Positions 39,629 to 49,861 of a stretch of 64,000 nt of DNA are shown here, one piece after another. Each line of letters begins with the position of its first letter. Positions within the stretch are counted from its first letter, which is position 1. This DNA is from Reclinomonas americana ATCC 50394 (taxonomy: Eukaryota > Jakobida > Jakobea > Jakobida). The notes under the pieces were generated by a model. It ran no database searches. It saw only the letters and a list, made by a program, of their open reading frames with translations, and was not told where the DNA came from. The stretch lies in contig PS015061.1 of assembly GCA_048213135.1 (NCBI GenBank), forward strand, positions 240,628-304,627, given 5' to 3'. The translations under genes were made by a program, and so were the position numbers.

Positions 39629-40888
39629 TCACTCCAACGGACTCAGTGTCAGCTTGACGCCGCCCTGAATGTACACGACGTTGCAGGTGAGCTCCATGGC
39701 GCCGTCGGCGTCGGTGACGGCGTCGAGACGGAATTCGCCCTCCTGGGGGAGAGGGGAGAAGGGAAATATGGGAGAAGGGAGGGGTAAGAAGACGAGGAGC
39801 TCAAGCTCTGCGAGCAGCACCACCCGATGACTGGAATGTACGAATAGTTCAAGATGAAGGTCGCGGAGAGGGCATGCAAGCTAAGAAGTAGAGCACGTGA
39901 AGAGGTGACAACCAAAGAGACTTGAACGATGAAGGCAAAGAAAAAGATCGAGGAGGAAAGCAAGACGGTAGTTCTCGTCGTGAACGAGTCGTGGAGGACA
40001 ACGTTGCATTACTGCAACAGGAGCACGACAAGGCTCTGAAAGGACGGTAAAAAAAGGGAGAATGCGTTGGGACAGACAAGGATGCAGCACTGCAGGAGAA
40101 GCACGACGAATGCTCTGAAGGGATCGTTGTCGACGACAGTTAAACATGCAAAAACGTGTTGTGAAAGACAAGGTTGCAGCCTTGCAGGAGAAGCACGACG
40201 AATGCTGCGGCCAACAATCACACAGATGTCACTGGAGAGAACGGATCGAAGCACTGAATGGATCTCCGTCGCTGGCTCTCTCGACCCATCCTTCCCCCAC
40301 CACCGCTCACCCCCGCATTCTCCACATCCTCCCGCCCCACCGCATGCATCAACAAGTACCGAATCCAATGCCGATTGTTGATGGTCGAGTACGGCACAAG
40401 GCCGCGCGGGGTGCGAAACATGATGAAACAATCGCCCGTCTCCTCGACGTACTTGAGATGCACATGCAGTGCCGCAAGAAGTCGCGTCGCATGCAGAATG
40501 TGACGCAGCAGGAGGAGCGTGGTGTGTGGTCGCACGAGCGTGGGATCGTCATCGAAACGTGATTCGCGGAGATCGAGCTTGACAATGCGTCGTTTCTGTG
40601 CATCGAATGAGAGAGTGTGTGTGTGTGGAGGGAGAGAGAGAGTGTGTGTGTGTGTGTGTGGGTGTCTGTGCGTACCTCGACAATGGTGGAGTCGGGGTCG
40701 TTGACAATGCCAGTGTCGAGTGTGCGGAAGAAGCGACTGGCGGTGGCCACTGTGTCGCTGTGATGAGCGAGTGGTGGTGGCGAGGAAGAGGAAGAGGCAG
40801 GTGGTGGTGATGAGGAGGAGGAGTCTGCTGTGCTGGGCGATGAGAGGTGCTGCAGCAGGCGACGCACTCGGCGCACGGCCGTCGACAT
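39629..40888 (-). CDS. Uncharacterised protein, three exons
   Basis: Not recognised. Exon 1 starts MSTAVRRVRRLLQHLSSPST, runs through a Ser/Pro-rich stretch and ends VNDPDSTIVE at a GTACGC donor. Exon 2 is KRRIVKLDLRESRFDDDPTL with RLLAALHVHLKYVEETGDCF and FRTPRGLVPYSTINNRHW, a compact conserved-looking block. The last exon is EGEFRLDAVTDADGAMELTC with VVYIQGGVKLTLSPLE, stop at 39629. The donor after exon 2 is uncertain, so the roughly 470-nt intron and the linking of the last exon are inferred. The product is about 190 residues. The intron contains plus-strand coiled-coil repeat remnants. Divergent from the next plus-strand gene. Confidence 0.55.
39900..40262 (+). pseudogene. Decayed tandem coiled-coil repeat fragment
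   Basis: Read on the plus strand, three related units appear: EDNVALLQQEHDKALKG (from 39994), DKDAALQEKHDECSEG (from 40075) and DKVAALQEKHDECCG (from 40167). They are preceded by AKKKIEEESKTVV. Two units share the 18-nt word CAGGAGAAGCACGACGAA followed by TGCT. Stops and frame changes separate the units, so no intact protein is encoded. The fragment lies within the presumed intron of the minus-strand gene and does not resemble the neighbouring coiled-coil gene. It is probably a relic of a repeat-protein gene. Confidence 0.5.
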
Positions 40889-41343
40889 GTGAGTTGCGCA
40901 GGACGCGGAGAGACAACTCGGTGGCGTGGGAGGAGGATCAGCTGTGTTGCCTGGTGGTTGACAGTTGACGCACAGTGCAGCGGAGTCGATGAAGCATGAC
41001 AGGCACGAGAGAGAAGCGACGTCGATCGCGATCGATATCTTCGACGTCGAGATCATGCATCCCTTGTCGCTCATCGCCTGCTCTCATAGTCTGTGGAACG
41101 GTAGGCAAGTGCTTTCGGTGCACCCAGTGTGCGCAGTCGCCGGGCACGATGCCTGTGACTCGACGTTCCCTCACAGGTTGTCACGCACCCATTGATTGAC
41201 TTCGTTGACTTCTCCTCCATGCGCGCACACGCCAGTCGCTAGTGTTCTCCACCGCGATCGTCTCCACCGCCTCTCCTCCGTGTCAGTGCGTTTCTGCCTC
41301 TGTGTGTACGCGAGTCTGCCTGTGTTTACACAGCGCTTTCAGG
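40889..41343. promoter_or_regulatory. Divergent intergenic region
   Basis: These 455 bp lie between two divergent start codons. In-frame extension of the minus-strand gene upstream to 41074 is possible but unsupported. GATCGATATC-type words occur near 41025-41040. I see no RNA gene, TATA box or repeat. Confidence 0.35.
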
Positions 41344-41982
41344 ATGACCTCCTTCGCATACGACAGCGCGACTGTGGAGTGCGAGTGGGATCTCTTCTTT
41401 GGTGTTGACCAGCTCGATCGTGAGGAATTCACGGACGATGTCGACAATGTGATGCGCTCCATCACGCCACTGCTCGGCAGTGATCGAGTGCAATGCATTC
41501 ACAGTGCCAGTGGACTGCGCGCGGTGGCCAAGGCACTGAAGGAGAGCACGGTGAGCTTGTCGAGCCTCAAGGCGTGCTCCAGTGCTGCTGCACTGGCGGC
41601 AGTCACAGCGGTCATCTGTGGACATGCGTTTCGTGGAGACGAGTCACAGCTTTGCTTGTTCATCGTCAGTGAGCTGCGGAGTGTCGTCATGTGGCCTCCC
41701 GCGATGCCCACCGCGATCTACTTCTCGCCCTGGGCCTGGCGGAGTCATCTGCGCCGCGAGCTGGCGCTCCATCATGTGCGTCGCAACCCTCTGTGCAGTG
41801 AGGCTGGTCGACTGGCCACCGCTGCCATGAATGCCGCGGTATGTCGGGGCACGAAATGCAGCAGTGTGGTGGTTCCGAAGCGCTCACTGTTTTTTGATCG
41901 ATCGTAGGAGGTGCCGAGCGACAAGAATTCGAAGCAGTGGCTTGCCGAAGTGTGGGAGATCGAGGTGGAGGAGCTTCCGTGA
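41344..41982 (+). CDS. Uncharacterised 189-aa protein
   Basis: Not recognised. Two exons (41344-41838 and 41908-41982) join in frame, GTATGT...CGTAG. The start is MTSFAYDSATVECEWDLFFG with VDQLDREEFTDDVDNVMRSI. The middle has an Ala-rich hydrophobic helix (AAALAAVTAVICGHAF). The end is WLAEVWEIEVEELP. It looks like a compact soluble protein without signal peptide. An in-frame ATG at 41242 would add 34 Cys/Val-rich residues and is less likely. Spacing to the following secreted-protein gene is 209 bp. Confidence 0.6.
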
Positions 41983-42191
41983 CGAGCACAGTGCCATTGG
42001 TCGTTCTCGCGGTGCACGCCTGTGAGAGTCAGGCTGCATGACTGAGGCGGTGGGTGAGTGTGCTTGTGGGGTGTGGGGCACACCAAAAACAAGGCCTCGC
42101 AAAAGTGCTCTCGTCGCGTGGTCGAGTTAGAGTCCATGTGACAACTATTTTGAATATTTTCCATTGTGTTTTCCGTGCAAGAGAGCAGACC

Positions 42192-42605
42192 ATGCCCAAG
42201 TCCAACCTCGCTACCTTCTTCACCTGCGCTGCCGTGACCTTGTTCCTCGTAGCTGTTGTGGCGGCTCCGTATGCCCATTCTGTTGTCGCCGACGTGCGCG
42301 TATCAGTCAAATGCCCTTCGAACCAAGTCATGTTGTGCTCCGGTCATGGGTGCTGCCAGGCGTACGCCAACGAGGGCAGCCAGTTTTGTTTAGCCAACAA
42401 TGCCCGCATGTGGTACAGCTGGAACTCGGACTGCGTGTCTCCGGACCAGGTGGTGCTGGGTCTCGAATTCGTCAACGGCAGCGGCAACAACACGGAGGGC
42501 TGTGCGCTGCAAGCCAACGTGAACGGCACCGCGTGGCAGACGTGGATCCACACGAACCTGGGCAAGATGCACTGGGAAGACAAGTTGTACGCGTACTGCG
42601 TGTGA
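42192..42605 (+). CDS. Small secreted cysteine-rich glycoprotein, intronless
   Basis: Not recognised by family. 137 residues start MPKSNLATFFTCAAVTLFLV with a classic signal peptide (basic start, long hydrophobic core; cleavage plausible near AHSVVA). The mature part has eight Cys (KCPSN, MLCSGHGCCQAY, QFCL, SDCVS, EGCAL, YCV at the very end), consistent with four disulfides. Three N-glycosylation sequons occur (NGS, NNT, NGT). It is the only clearly intronless protein gene here, and AATAAA follows at 42633. Likely secreted or a wall/surface component; toxin, lectin or inhibitor roles cannot be distinguished. Confidence 0.75.
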   Translation: MPKSNLATFFTCAAVTLFLVAVVAAPYAHSVVADVRVSVKCPSNQVMLCSGHGCCQAYANEGSQFCLANNARMWYSWNSDCVSPDQVVLGLEFVNGSGNNTEGCALQANVNGTAWQTWIHTNLGKMHWEDKLYAYCV

Positions 42606-42632
42606 CCTGCAACTCGAAGAAGCGCCTGTTGC

Positions 42633-42638
42633 AATAAA
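42633..42638 (+). terminator. AATAAA polyadenylation signal
   Basis: Canonical hexamer 27 nt after the stop codon of the secreted-protein gene. Confidence 0.6.
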
Positions 42639-42934
42639 ATCTGCGTCCCCCTCCTCGTCTCGCGTCATTCCATCACAACTCCTTCGCTGCCGTGCAAGTG
42701 CCTGCGTGGACACTTGAAACCCGTGATTATCTGTCCCTGTCTTACCCGACGCAAAGCACGCTGCGTTGTGAGCGGCAGCTTGGATCAGCGCTGCGAGTTC
42801 GTGATCATGAGTGGTCGCTGGCGTCTGGCACGGAAGAACGTGTGCCAGCCGGTACCGGTGTACTGCAGTGCAAGTCTACTCCACCGCCATCTCCCGTCAC
42901 GCGCAGCTCGTGGTGAGTGGCCGTCGGTGAGCGA

Positions 42935-43345
42935 TGGAAGGACACTCAGTGCTGGTGTGGTCTCTCGCCTTCACCCCCAACGGCGAGCACGTCGTTGGAC
43001 AAGGCAGCACCACCACAGCGACAAACGAGGTTCGCCGGAAGAACACACTTGCCTGGTGTCATCTGTCACTGTCATGATCACTCCCAACACGGAAGCCACG
43101 ACAAGACAGTGCGTACGCGGCTATTGGAGAGTGGAGAGGAGGTGTGACGGCTGGATCTGGAGGGAAAAAACACGCATTGTCGCCATCACTCCTGACGATG
43201 CGCTGCGCGCGCACATTGTGAACGGCCACAGAGCTGAACAAGACTGTGAGAGCGCGGTCTGTGGCAAGCGGCGAACAAGTGCGATGGCTGAAGACACACG
43301 GGCTGGAGTTCTCTGTTGCGGTCTCTGCATGTCATCAGCGGAAGT
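42935..43345 (+). pseudogene. Decayed WD40-repeat fragment
   Basis: Plus-strand translation in shifting frames gives successive WD40 pieces: EGHSVLVWSLAFTPNGEHVV, EEHTCLVSSVTVMITPN, SHDKTVRTRLLESGEEV, VAITPDD, NKTVRARSVASGEQVRWLK and THGLEFSVAVSA. Spacing and motifs (SGE-V, GH, W-SVA-TP-G, DKTVR) match tandem WD40 repeats of the NACHT/WD type. Frameshifts and a TGA between units break every frame. It lies 586 bp before an intact but dissimilar WD40 gene. It is a pseudogene fragment, not a spliced gene, because no GT-AG pair restores the frames. Confidence 0.65.
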
Positions 43346-43800
43346 GCAGAGAAACACCACCGGTACCTGATCGGATTTCGACGCTTGTGTTGTTCTTGAG
43401 GTGTCTCGCTTTCTTGCACTAACGCAAGGTGATGATCATCACGCAGCTGCGCATGCGTTTGGTGGACTGCGTTGTTGTTGTTTTCTTCGGAGATTGGTCG
43501 TTCGACGTCACTGGGATTGATCGAGTGCCGCTGTGTAACCATACAGGAGAGCAGACCATCTCTGATCGCCAACACTCCCACCAACGGCTTCCCGCACAAA
43601 AAAATGGCCACGTGGTCGACAACAACGTCGATCGATTTTCGTCCAAAAGGACAAAGGTGTGATTCGGTTTTCGGCGGGCGTGCGGTTTTTCGGCAACAAA
43701 TTGTACACACACGCTGAGAGCGGAAGGAGTGGGAGTAGGACCACACTCACACACTAGGCACACTCTCAGAGAAGAAAAAAAACACACACACTGAAAAAAC
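43346..43800. other. Intergenic sequence upstream of the WD40-coiled-coil gene
   Basis: No gene supported. Open frames on both strands (for example minus 43419-43746) have no recognisable motif. An A-rich and CA-rich stretch lies at 43770-43800 directly before the ATG. It could include more remnants of the adjacent WD40 pseudogene and the promoter of the next gene. Confidence 0.35.
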
Positions 43801-46800
43801 ATGAGCGCTGGAGGAGTGCCTGCCTCTCCGGCATCCTCTTCTGCCTCCACAGGAGCTGCCTCGGCCACACCCGTAGTCGCCGCCGCAGTGGAGCCCGTCC
43901 TGCTGCGCAAGCTGGGCGTGACTGCGCCCTGTGACTCCGAAGTCACCGCAGTGGCGTTGCTGGCCTCGGGCGGAGTCGTCATGGGCACGCGTCACGGAAA
44001 GATGGTCTACTGGAGGTACTCTCGCTCATTTTTGCGGTTACCGTTTATCCATATGTAGCTCACCTGTCTCTCCCACCAACAGTGACGCATCATCGTCGGT
44101 TCCGTATGAGTTTGACGGCCACTCGCGTGCGATTAGCGATCTGGCGGTGCACGCGGATGGACGGACGCTGTACGCGGCCTCGCTCGATGGCACCGTCTCT
44201 GCGTGGGATCTCGCCACGTGTCGCATGCGTCTGCGCAAGCGAGTCGCCTCGGAGAACGCGCCACCGACGACGCCCACCTCTGCTGGAGGCGATGAGCAAC
44301 AGACGGACTTGTCGGCGTCGCCGGCGGTGCTGGGCATTGCGGTGTCGCCCGATGGCAATGTCGTGGCCACGGGTAGCGCCGACAAGAAGGTCCGCATCTT
44401 TGATATCATGCTGCAGGCCGAGGGCGCCATGGATGCCGGCGAGGCCATGCGGCGTCTGGAGCTGCACAAGACGCTCGGGGCGCACACGGGCGATGTGAAT
44501 CATGTGCGCTTCTCGCCAGTGGGCGGCAGCTCGGCGCTGCTGGCGTCGGCCTCGCGCGATGGAACGCTGCGCATTTGGGATCCGGTCAATGGCGAGTCGT
44601 TGGCGCGTATTGCGCAGATGCCCGAGGGAAACTTTGGCGGTCTGTCGTGGTCGCCCGATGGGCGCAAGGTGGCCGTGGCCTCGCGCACGGGCACGTTTTC
44701 GGTGCTCATTTTCGATGTGGACACGAGCATGTGTGAGCATGTGTGCCGTGGCCACACGGCGCCGGTGCATGACTGCGCGTGGTCGCCGAACGGGCGCTTC
44801 CTGCTGTCGGTGTCGGACGATCGCACGGCGCGCCTGTGGGACGCCTACACGGGCCAATCGCTGCACACGTTCCGCGACTATGATGCGCCTGTGCGTGCGC
44901 TGGCGTGGTCGCCGGACAGCGCCTTCTTTGCCACGTCGACGGATCGCTCGGTCGTGCAGTACGCCGTGTCGTTTGTGCCGCAGGTCGAGTTTGTGCCGAT
45001 TGCCGGTGCCGGCTCGCTCTGTGTCTTGCGCTGGTCCAAGCCGTCACCGGTGGCCAGCCTCCGCCTCGTGCACATTGCACCGTCGGCCTCGGATTCCATG
45101 CGCTGTTGCGTGCCTCTTGTAATGTCTTTTTCCCTCTATTTCTCTTCGCTCACATGTATCACAGACATCGAGTCGTCGTCGTTTATCGCGGCCGAAGGCG
45201 AGGGCGTGGGACCGTTTGAGGCGTGTGTCGTGTGGCTGGAGGAAGCCGGCCCGCACACATTCCGCCTGGAGACGCGGTGGCGTGACGGTCCAGCCGACGC
45301 GCCGTGGATGGCCACGTCGGCGGTGACGGTGGAGAGCACCGGCTGCGCCACCTTTGATCTGCGCCTCGACAGCGTTGCCGCCTTCTCGGCCAAGGTCGCG
45401 TGGGATGCGTCGTTGATTCGCGCCATTCAGGAGCAGGCTCCGTGGGTCATGCGCTCGCTGCGCCTCGACATGACGGTGCACTGCGCGCCGTCCACTCGCC
45501 ACATGACGGAGAACCGCACGGCACCGCTGTTTATGCTGCCGCCGGTTATGCTCTCGGACCAGCAGGTGGCACAGGGCCACTGGCAAGTGGAGGGTCTGCT
45601 GCCGTCGCAGCAGTACAAGTTGCACGCTCGCCTGCTGCTGGTCGGTGGCACACTGGTGTGCGCCCAGTCGCTGGTGTTGCAGACGGGTCATCTCGGTGAG
45701 TCTCTCTCTTTCTTTGATCCATTCTTTGTGTTGTTTTCTCATCACCCTCCCCTCGCTAGAATCACAACTCGCACAGACGACGTGCGACGCGCTGCTCCGC
45801 GAGTTCAGCACCGACACGGTGGCCGACGCGCTGATGGCCGTGCCGACTGCACGCAACTCGAACCGCCGCCGCGGCTCGACCGTCCCCGGCAGCCTCGATG
45901 GTGACGCGCCTGCGGAGGATGCAGTGCCGTCGACCATTCAGCAGCTGCGTCGCGCGCTGGAGGAGTTGGCGGCGCTGACATCGCGTCACACGCCGACGCC
46001 GCTGCGCGAGCGCGTGGTGGAGATTGCCAGTTCGTTTGCGCACCTGGTGGGTGGAGTGGACGAGCGCGACGGCGAGCTGCGCCAGACGCGCATCGAGCAG
46101 GCGTCACGCGCCCTCATCCTCCTCCGTCGTCACATTGCCGAGCTCGGCAATGAGGCTGTCGGCTTTGGCCAGGCTCTGGCCACTCTGGCCGACGCCGACG
46201 AGTTGCTTCGCCAGGCTCGTGCCGAGGCCGACACCGCGCGTGAGCGCCGTCTGCCCGAGTCGCACCGCGACGCGCTGGAGGTCGAGGCCTTCCGCCGCAC
46301 CGACGCCCGCCTGTTGGCCTCCGACGCCGTGATTGCGGTGTCGCGCCTGGAGGCCATGGCGGACTGGGCCAAGGACACGAACGGTCTGCGTGCTGCCGAG
46401 TGGACGCAGTTGGAGGAGGAGTGCCGTCGCGAGGCGTCGGGAGCACGCGAGGAAGCGGAGCGCGCCGGACGCACGGTGGTGGCCGCCGAGGTGCGCGTGC
46501 AGCAGGCACGTGCCGAGGCCGAGGAGGAGTACCTGGAGCTGCAGCGTCGGCTGGAGGTGAATCGCGTCCGTCGCGAGTGCCTGGCGGGCGTGCACGCGCA
46601 GCTGTCGGGTCACAAGATCCGCTTGCACAAGGCGGAGCGCGATCTGCGCGAGCACGTCACGTTCTTGGAGCGCATTGCCGAGCTGCCGAAGTGGTTCTCG
46701 GAGCGCGCCCGCGCAGCTGCTCTCGTTGGCCTCAACCAGTGCAAGCAGTGGCGCCAGGAGGAGGAGGACGGCGGGCGACCGGCGACGGTGCGCGCCGAGT

Positions 46801-47631
46801 GGCAGCAGATGCAGCAGGAGCTGGAGCTGGCCACGCTGCGTCACGTGCTCATGGCCGAGAACGTGGCCAAGCTGGAGAAGGAGACGCGCCGACTGGAGCT
46901 GGCCCACTTGCACGACCAGGTGTCGGGCAAGCGCGAGCAGCTGGCCGAGTACAAGTGCCTCGCGCAGCGCTTCCGCAGCGACTGGCAAAAGTGGGAGGCG
47001 CGCATGGAGGAGCTCGGCTCGCAGCACATGGGCATGGACAAGCCCGCCGTGCGTCAGCTGGCCGCTCGTCTGCGCCGCAACGTGCTCCGACGCGAGGTCG
47101 AATCGGCACCCGAGTGGATGCGGAAAGAACGTGCGTCTCTGTTTATGTGTTTGTTTGTTTGTTCAGTGATTATGTTCTCATCTTGTTTGTGTTTTTTCGC
47201 TTGCAGTGGACTTGCCGGAGGACGATGTGCTCGATTCAGTGGACATGTCGTCGGCCGACAGCATTGGCTCATCGATGCTGTCACCCAAGTCGTCGGCCTC
47301 GTCGGCGCTCATTAGCGGCGTGCAGAGCCGCCTCGTGCTGCTGGAGCACCCGGCCAGCGGCATTCGCGTGAAGCGCCAGCAGCTGGTGATCACATTCGAC
47401 GCACCCGACGAGGAGGAGAGCGACGGCGCCTCTGCCAAGACGTGGCGTCGCTCGGCGCTGGTGTGTGCCGCCGCCTTTGCCGACATTCTCGGCAAGGAAA
47501 GCGTGTCGACCAAGGAGGACGAGGAGGAGATGGTGGTATCGGCCACCGTGCCGATCGATCAGGGCAAGCAGCACGGCATGCTGGAGAGACTCGGCGGCGC
47601 CCTGCGACGCGCCATGACGGCTGACAACTGA
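43801..47631 (+). CDS. WD40 propeller-coiled-coil protein, about 1,190 aa
   Basis: Not a named family. Five exons join in frame. The N-terminus is Ala/Ser-rich (MSAGGVPASPASSSASTGAA). At least six WD40 repeats follow: DGHSRAISDLAVHADGRTLY, AVSPDGNVVATGSADKKVRI, GAHTGDVNHVRFSPVGG with RDGTLRIWDP, LSWSPDGRKVAVASRTGTFS, GHTAPVHDCAWSPNGRFLLS with RTARLWDAYTG, and APVRALAWSPDSAFFATSTD. A beta-rich middle region follows (FRLETRWRDGPADAPWMATS; WQVEGLLPSQQYKLHARLLL). Then comes about 450 residues of Glu/Arg/Ala coiled coil (45.95-47.12 kb) and an acidic Ser-rich tail ending RRAMTADN. Introns: about 44016-44082, 45105-45164 (GTTGCG donor), 45696-45759 and 47130-47206. Likely a scaffold; no catalytic domain is visible. 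Confidence 0.82.
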
Positions 47632-47951
47632 GCAGCCGCTTGCGCCCCTCCTTTTTTTGTGTGTACGAAGTTGTATAAGATTGTTTTTTCCTCCTTTTTT
47701 GTTTGCTGTTTTGCGCCTCGAAGAAGTTTTTTTAAAAGAAGAGAATGCCAAGGTCGAAGATGGGAATTAAAGGGTATATACACCGCATGTGTGTGACGAC
47801 GCTGTTGAAGGTTTTTTAGGGGGTGCCGTTCATTCCCGTAGCATGCCGAGCACGAGAGGAGCCGAAAGTATGAAACAGGTGGTGGTGGTGGTGGTTAAAG
47901 AGAGAGTGGTTGAACAAAAAAGGCATTGCTCACACGTCCGTCGTGCTCGCT
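47632..47951. other. Convergent 3' region with T-rich tracts
   Basis: These 320 bp separate two converging genes. They contain several T runs (TTTTTTT near 47651, TTTTTT near 47684 and 47694, TTTTTTT near 47728) and GGGAATTAAAGGGTATATA near 47761. Nothing coding is seen. The 3' UTRs of both neighbours probably lie here. Confidence 0.4.
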
Positions 47952-49344
47952 TTAGAGCTTGTCGAGTGACTCGGTGGTCTGGCGCACCACTTGCGAGTGG
48001 CCATACTGCGCCACGTCGACGCCCTCAGCCTTCTCCGCCTCCACCTTCTCGATGATCCAGTCGTAGGTCCTGCGCAGGCCGTCGACGAGGGTGATGCCGG
48101 GCGCCCAGCCAAGCACCTCCTTGATCAGCGTGTTGTCCGAGTTGCGGCCACGCACACCCTCCGGGCCGGGGATGTGGCGGATCGGCAGCTCACGCTCGCC
48201 AAACGAACATGCCATCCTGGCCATCTCGTTCATCGACACCATCTCGTCGGAGCCAATGTTCAGCGGCTTCTTGTAGTCCGATCTGCAACCGAGGGGTGAG
48301 GAGGGGATGTGTGGGGAATGGCATGTGATGAAAGCAAACGCACCGCATGAGGCGCAGAATGCCCTCCACGCAGTCGTCAATGAAGCAGAACGAGCGAGTC
48401 TGCTCGCCGTCGCCCCACATCTCAAAGTAGTCGGTTGAGCAAATGGCCTTGCGGCAGAACGCAGCAGGGGCCTTCTCGCGACCGCCCTTCCACGTGCCGT
48501 GCGGGCCGTAGATGTTGTGGAAGCGGGCAATGCGCGTCTCCTGCGTAGCGAGAGAGATGTGCGTGAGCGGAAGAGAGAGAGGCAGAGAGATGGTGAATGG
48601 AAGCGACGCAACAATCGGGAAGTCGTTGGCGTAGTGCATCGCGAGCTCCTCCATGGCGAGCTTCTCCAGGCCGTAGGCGTCCTGTGGGCGCGCTGGCCAT
48701 GCATCGGCCTCCTTAAGGCCCGGGTTGGCCGAGTCCTGATGGGATGGCAAGAAGGTGAGTTATGGGGGAAGGGAGGGAGAGGGGAGGGAGAGGGAAGGGA
48801 GAGAAGAGGGAGAACAGGAGACATGAAAAAGACGAGTGAGGGAGAGAGGCTAGGCAGTACCTCCTGCTTGTCCTCCGGGTAGATGCAAGCCGACGAGGCG
48901 TAGAACATGCGCTTCACACCATTGCGGCGGCACGACTCCATCACGTTGAAGTCGCACACTGTGTTGTTGTACAGAATGACCGAGTGGTTGCTTTGGATGA
49001 AGCCCATCTGCACAATGAAGTAAGAGTGAGTGAGCGGAAGAGAAAGAGAGGCGAGGGAGGAGAACGAGGACGAAACTCCACCCATGTCGGCAGCCAAGTG
49101 GAACACCCAATCGCAGCCCTGAGTCGCGCGCAGGCAGTTCTCGAGTCTGTGACAGAACGAGAGAATCGTCAGTGATGGAGGAGGACGGATGAAGGGCGAA
49201 GAGAGGGAGGTGCGAAGAGAGGGAGGGAGGAAGGGAGAGAGAGAGGAGAGGGAAAGGAGAGACGGAGAGAGTGAGTGGAATGAGTGAGTATGAGAGCGAG
49301 TGAATGAGGTGCGATTGAGTATGAGGAATGAGAGAGAGAGAGAG

Positions 49345-49411
<67 letters not shown>

Positions 49412-49861
49412 ATGAGAGAGAGAATCGTCAATGATCATGCAGAGTGCCATGTGTGCATGCATGCGTGGCGACGCAACGTGCGCAGATCCAACAAGAGGAA
49501 CTCGTCGCAGAACTCGGACTTCTCAAAGTACTGTGTGAGAGAAAGAGAGAGCACGTGAGCACACGTGATCAAGATCCATCAACAGAGTGAAACGACTCGC
49601 ACGCAACCTCCTGCTCCTTCCAGTCAGCACCAATCACGTGGTGGCCCTCCGCCTTCAGACGGCGAGAGAGGTGACCACCAATGAAACCACCGGCACCAGT
49701 CTGCAAAGGAGAGAGAGAAGGAGGGAGAGAGTGAGGAGTGATGCTCATGCGCGCATGTTGCACGCGCCCCACACGCGTCCACTCTTCTGCGTGTGTGTGC
49801 GTTTGCTCTTGTGTGTGTGTGGGCGTGTGTGTGTGTCGGTACGCACCACGCAGATCTTCAT
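47952..49861 (-). CDS. GME: GDP-mannose 3,5-epimerase
   Basis: Extended short-chain dehydrogenase/reductase that converts GDP-mannose to GDP-L-galactose/GDP-L-gulose, feeding ascorbate and L-galactose-containing glycans in plants and algae. Eight exons give about 342 residues, slightly shorter than plant GME (377 aa) because the N-terminal tail is missing. Seen: NAD-binding MKICVTGAGGFIGGHLSRRL; LAADMGGMGFIQSNHSVILY; catalytic-type FYASSACIYPE (Ser/Cys); DAYGLEKLAMEELAMHY (Tyr-x3-Lys); RFHNIYGPHGTWKGGREKAP; EMWGDGEQTRSF; LNIGSDEMVSMNEMA and HIPGPEGVRGRNSDNT. Three introns have GTTGCG donors (49607, 49477, 48612), with frames fixed by this conserved family. An intron near 49.35 kb carries (GA)n(TG)n. 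Divergent from the LRR gene by 991 bp. Confidence 0.95.
49329..49411. repeat. (GA)n(TG)n microsatellite in a GME intron
   Basis: About 20 nt of GA followed by about 62 nt of TG lie in the intron between GME exons ending DLRT and starting LENCLRATQG. That intron, about 330 nt, is much longer than its neighbours. Confidence 0.9.

Noticed and set aside
42714-43370. 218-codon plus-strand frame as an intact gene
   Set aside because: Its second half is an off-frame reading of WD40 repeat remnants; the first half has no recognised family and no supported splice partners.
45044-45937. Long minus-strand open frame opposite the WD40-coiled-coil gene
   Set aside because: It mirrors GC-rich coding sequence of the plus strand, is rich in Arg/His/Gln and shows no domain.
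46104-47027. 307-codon minus-strand Leu-rich open frame
   Set aside because: Antisense shadow of the coiled-coil exon (Glu/Gln/Arg codons read backwards as Leu).
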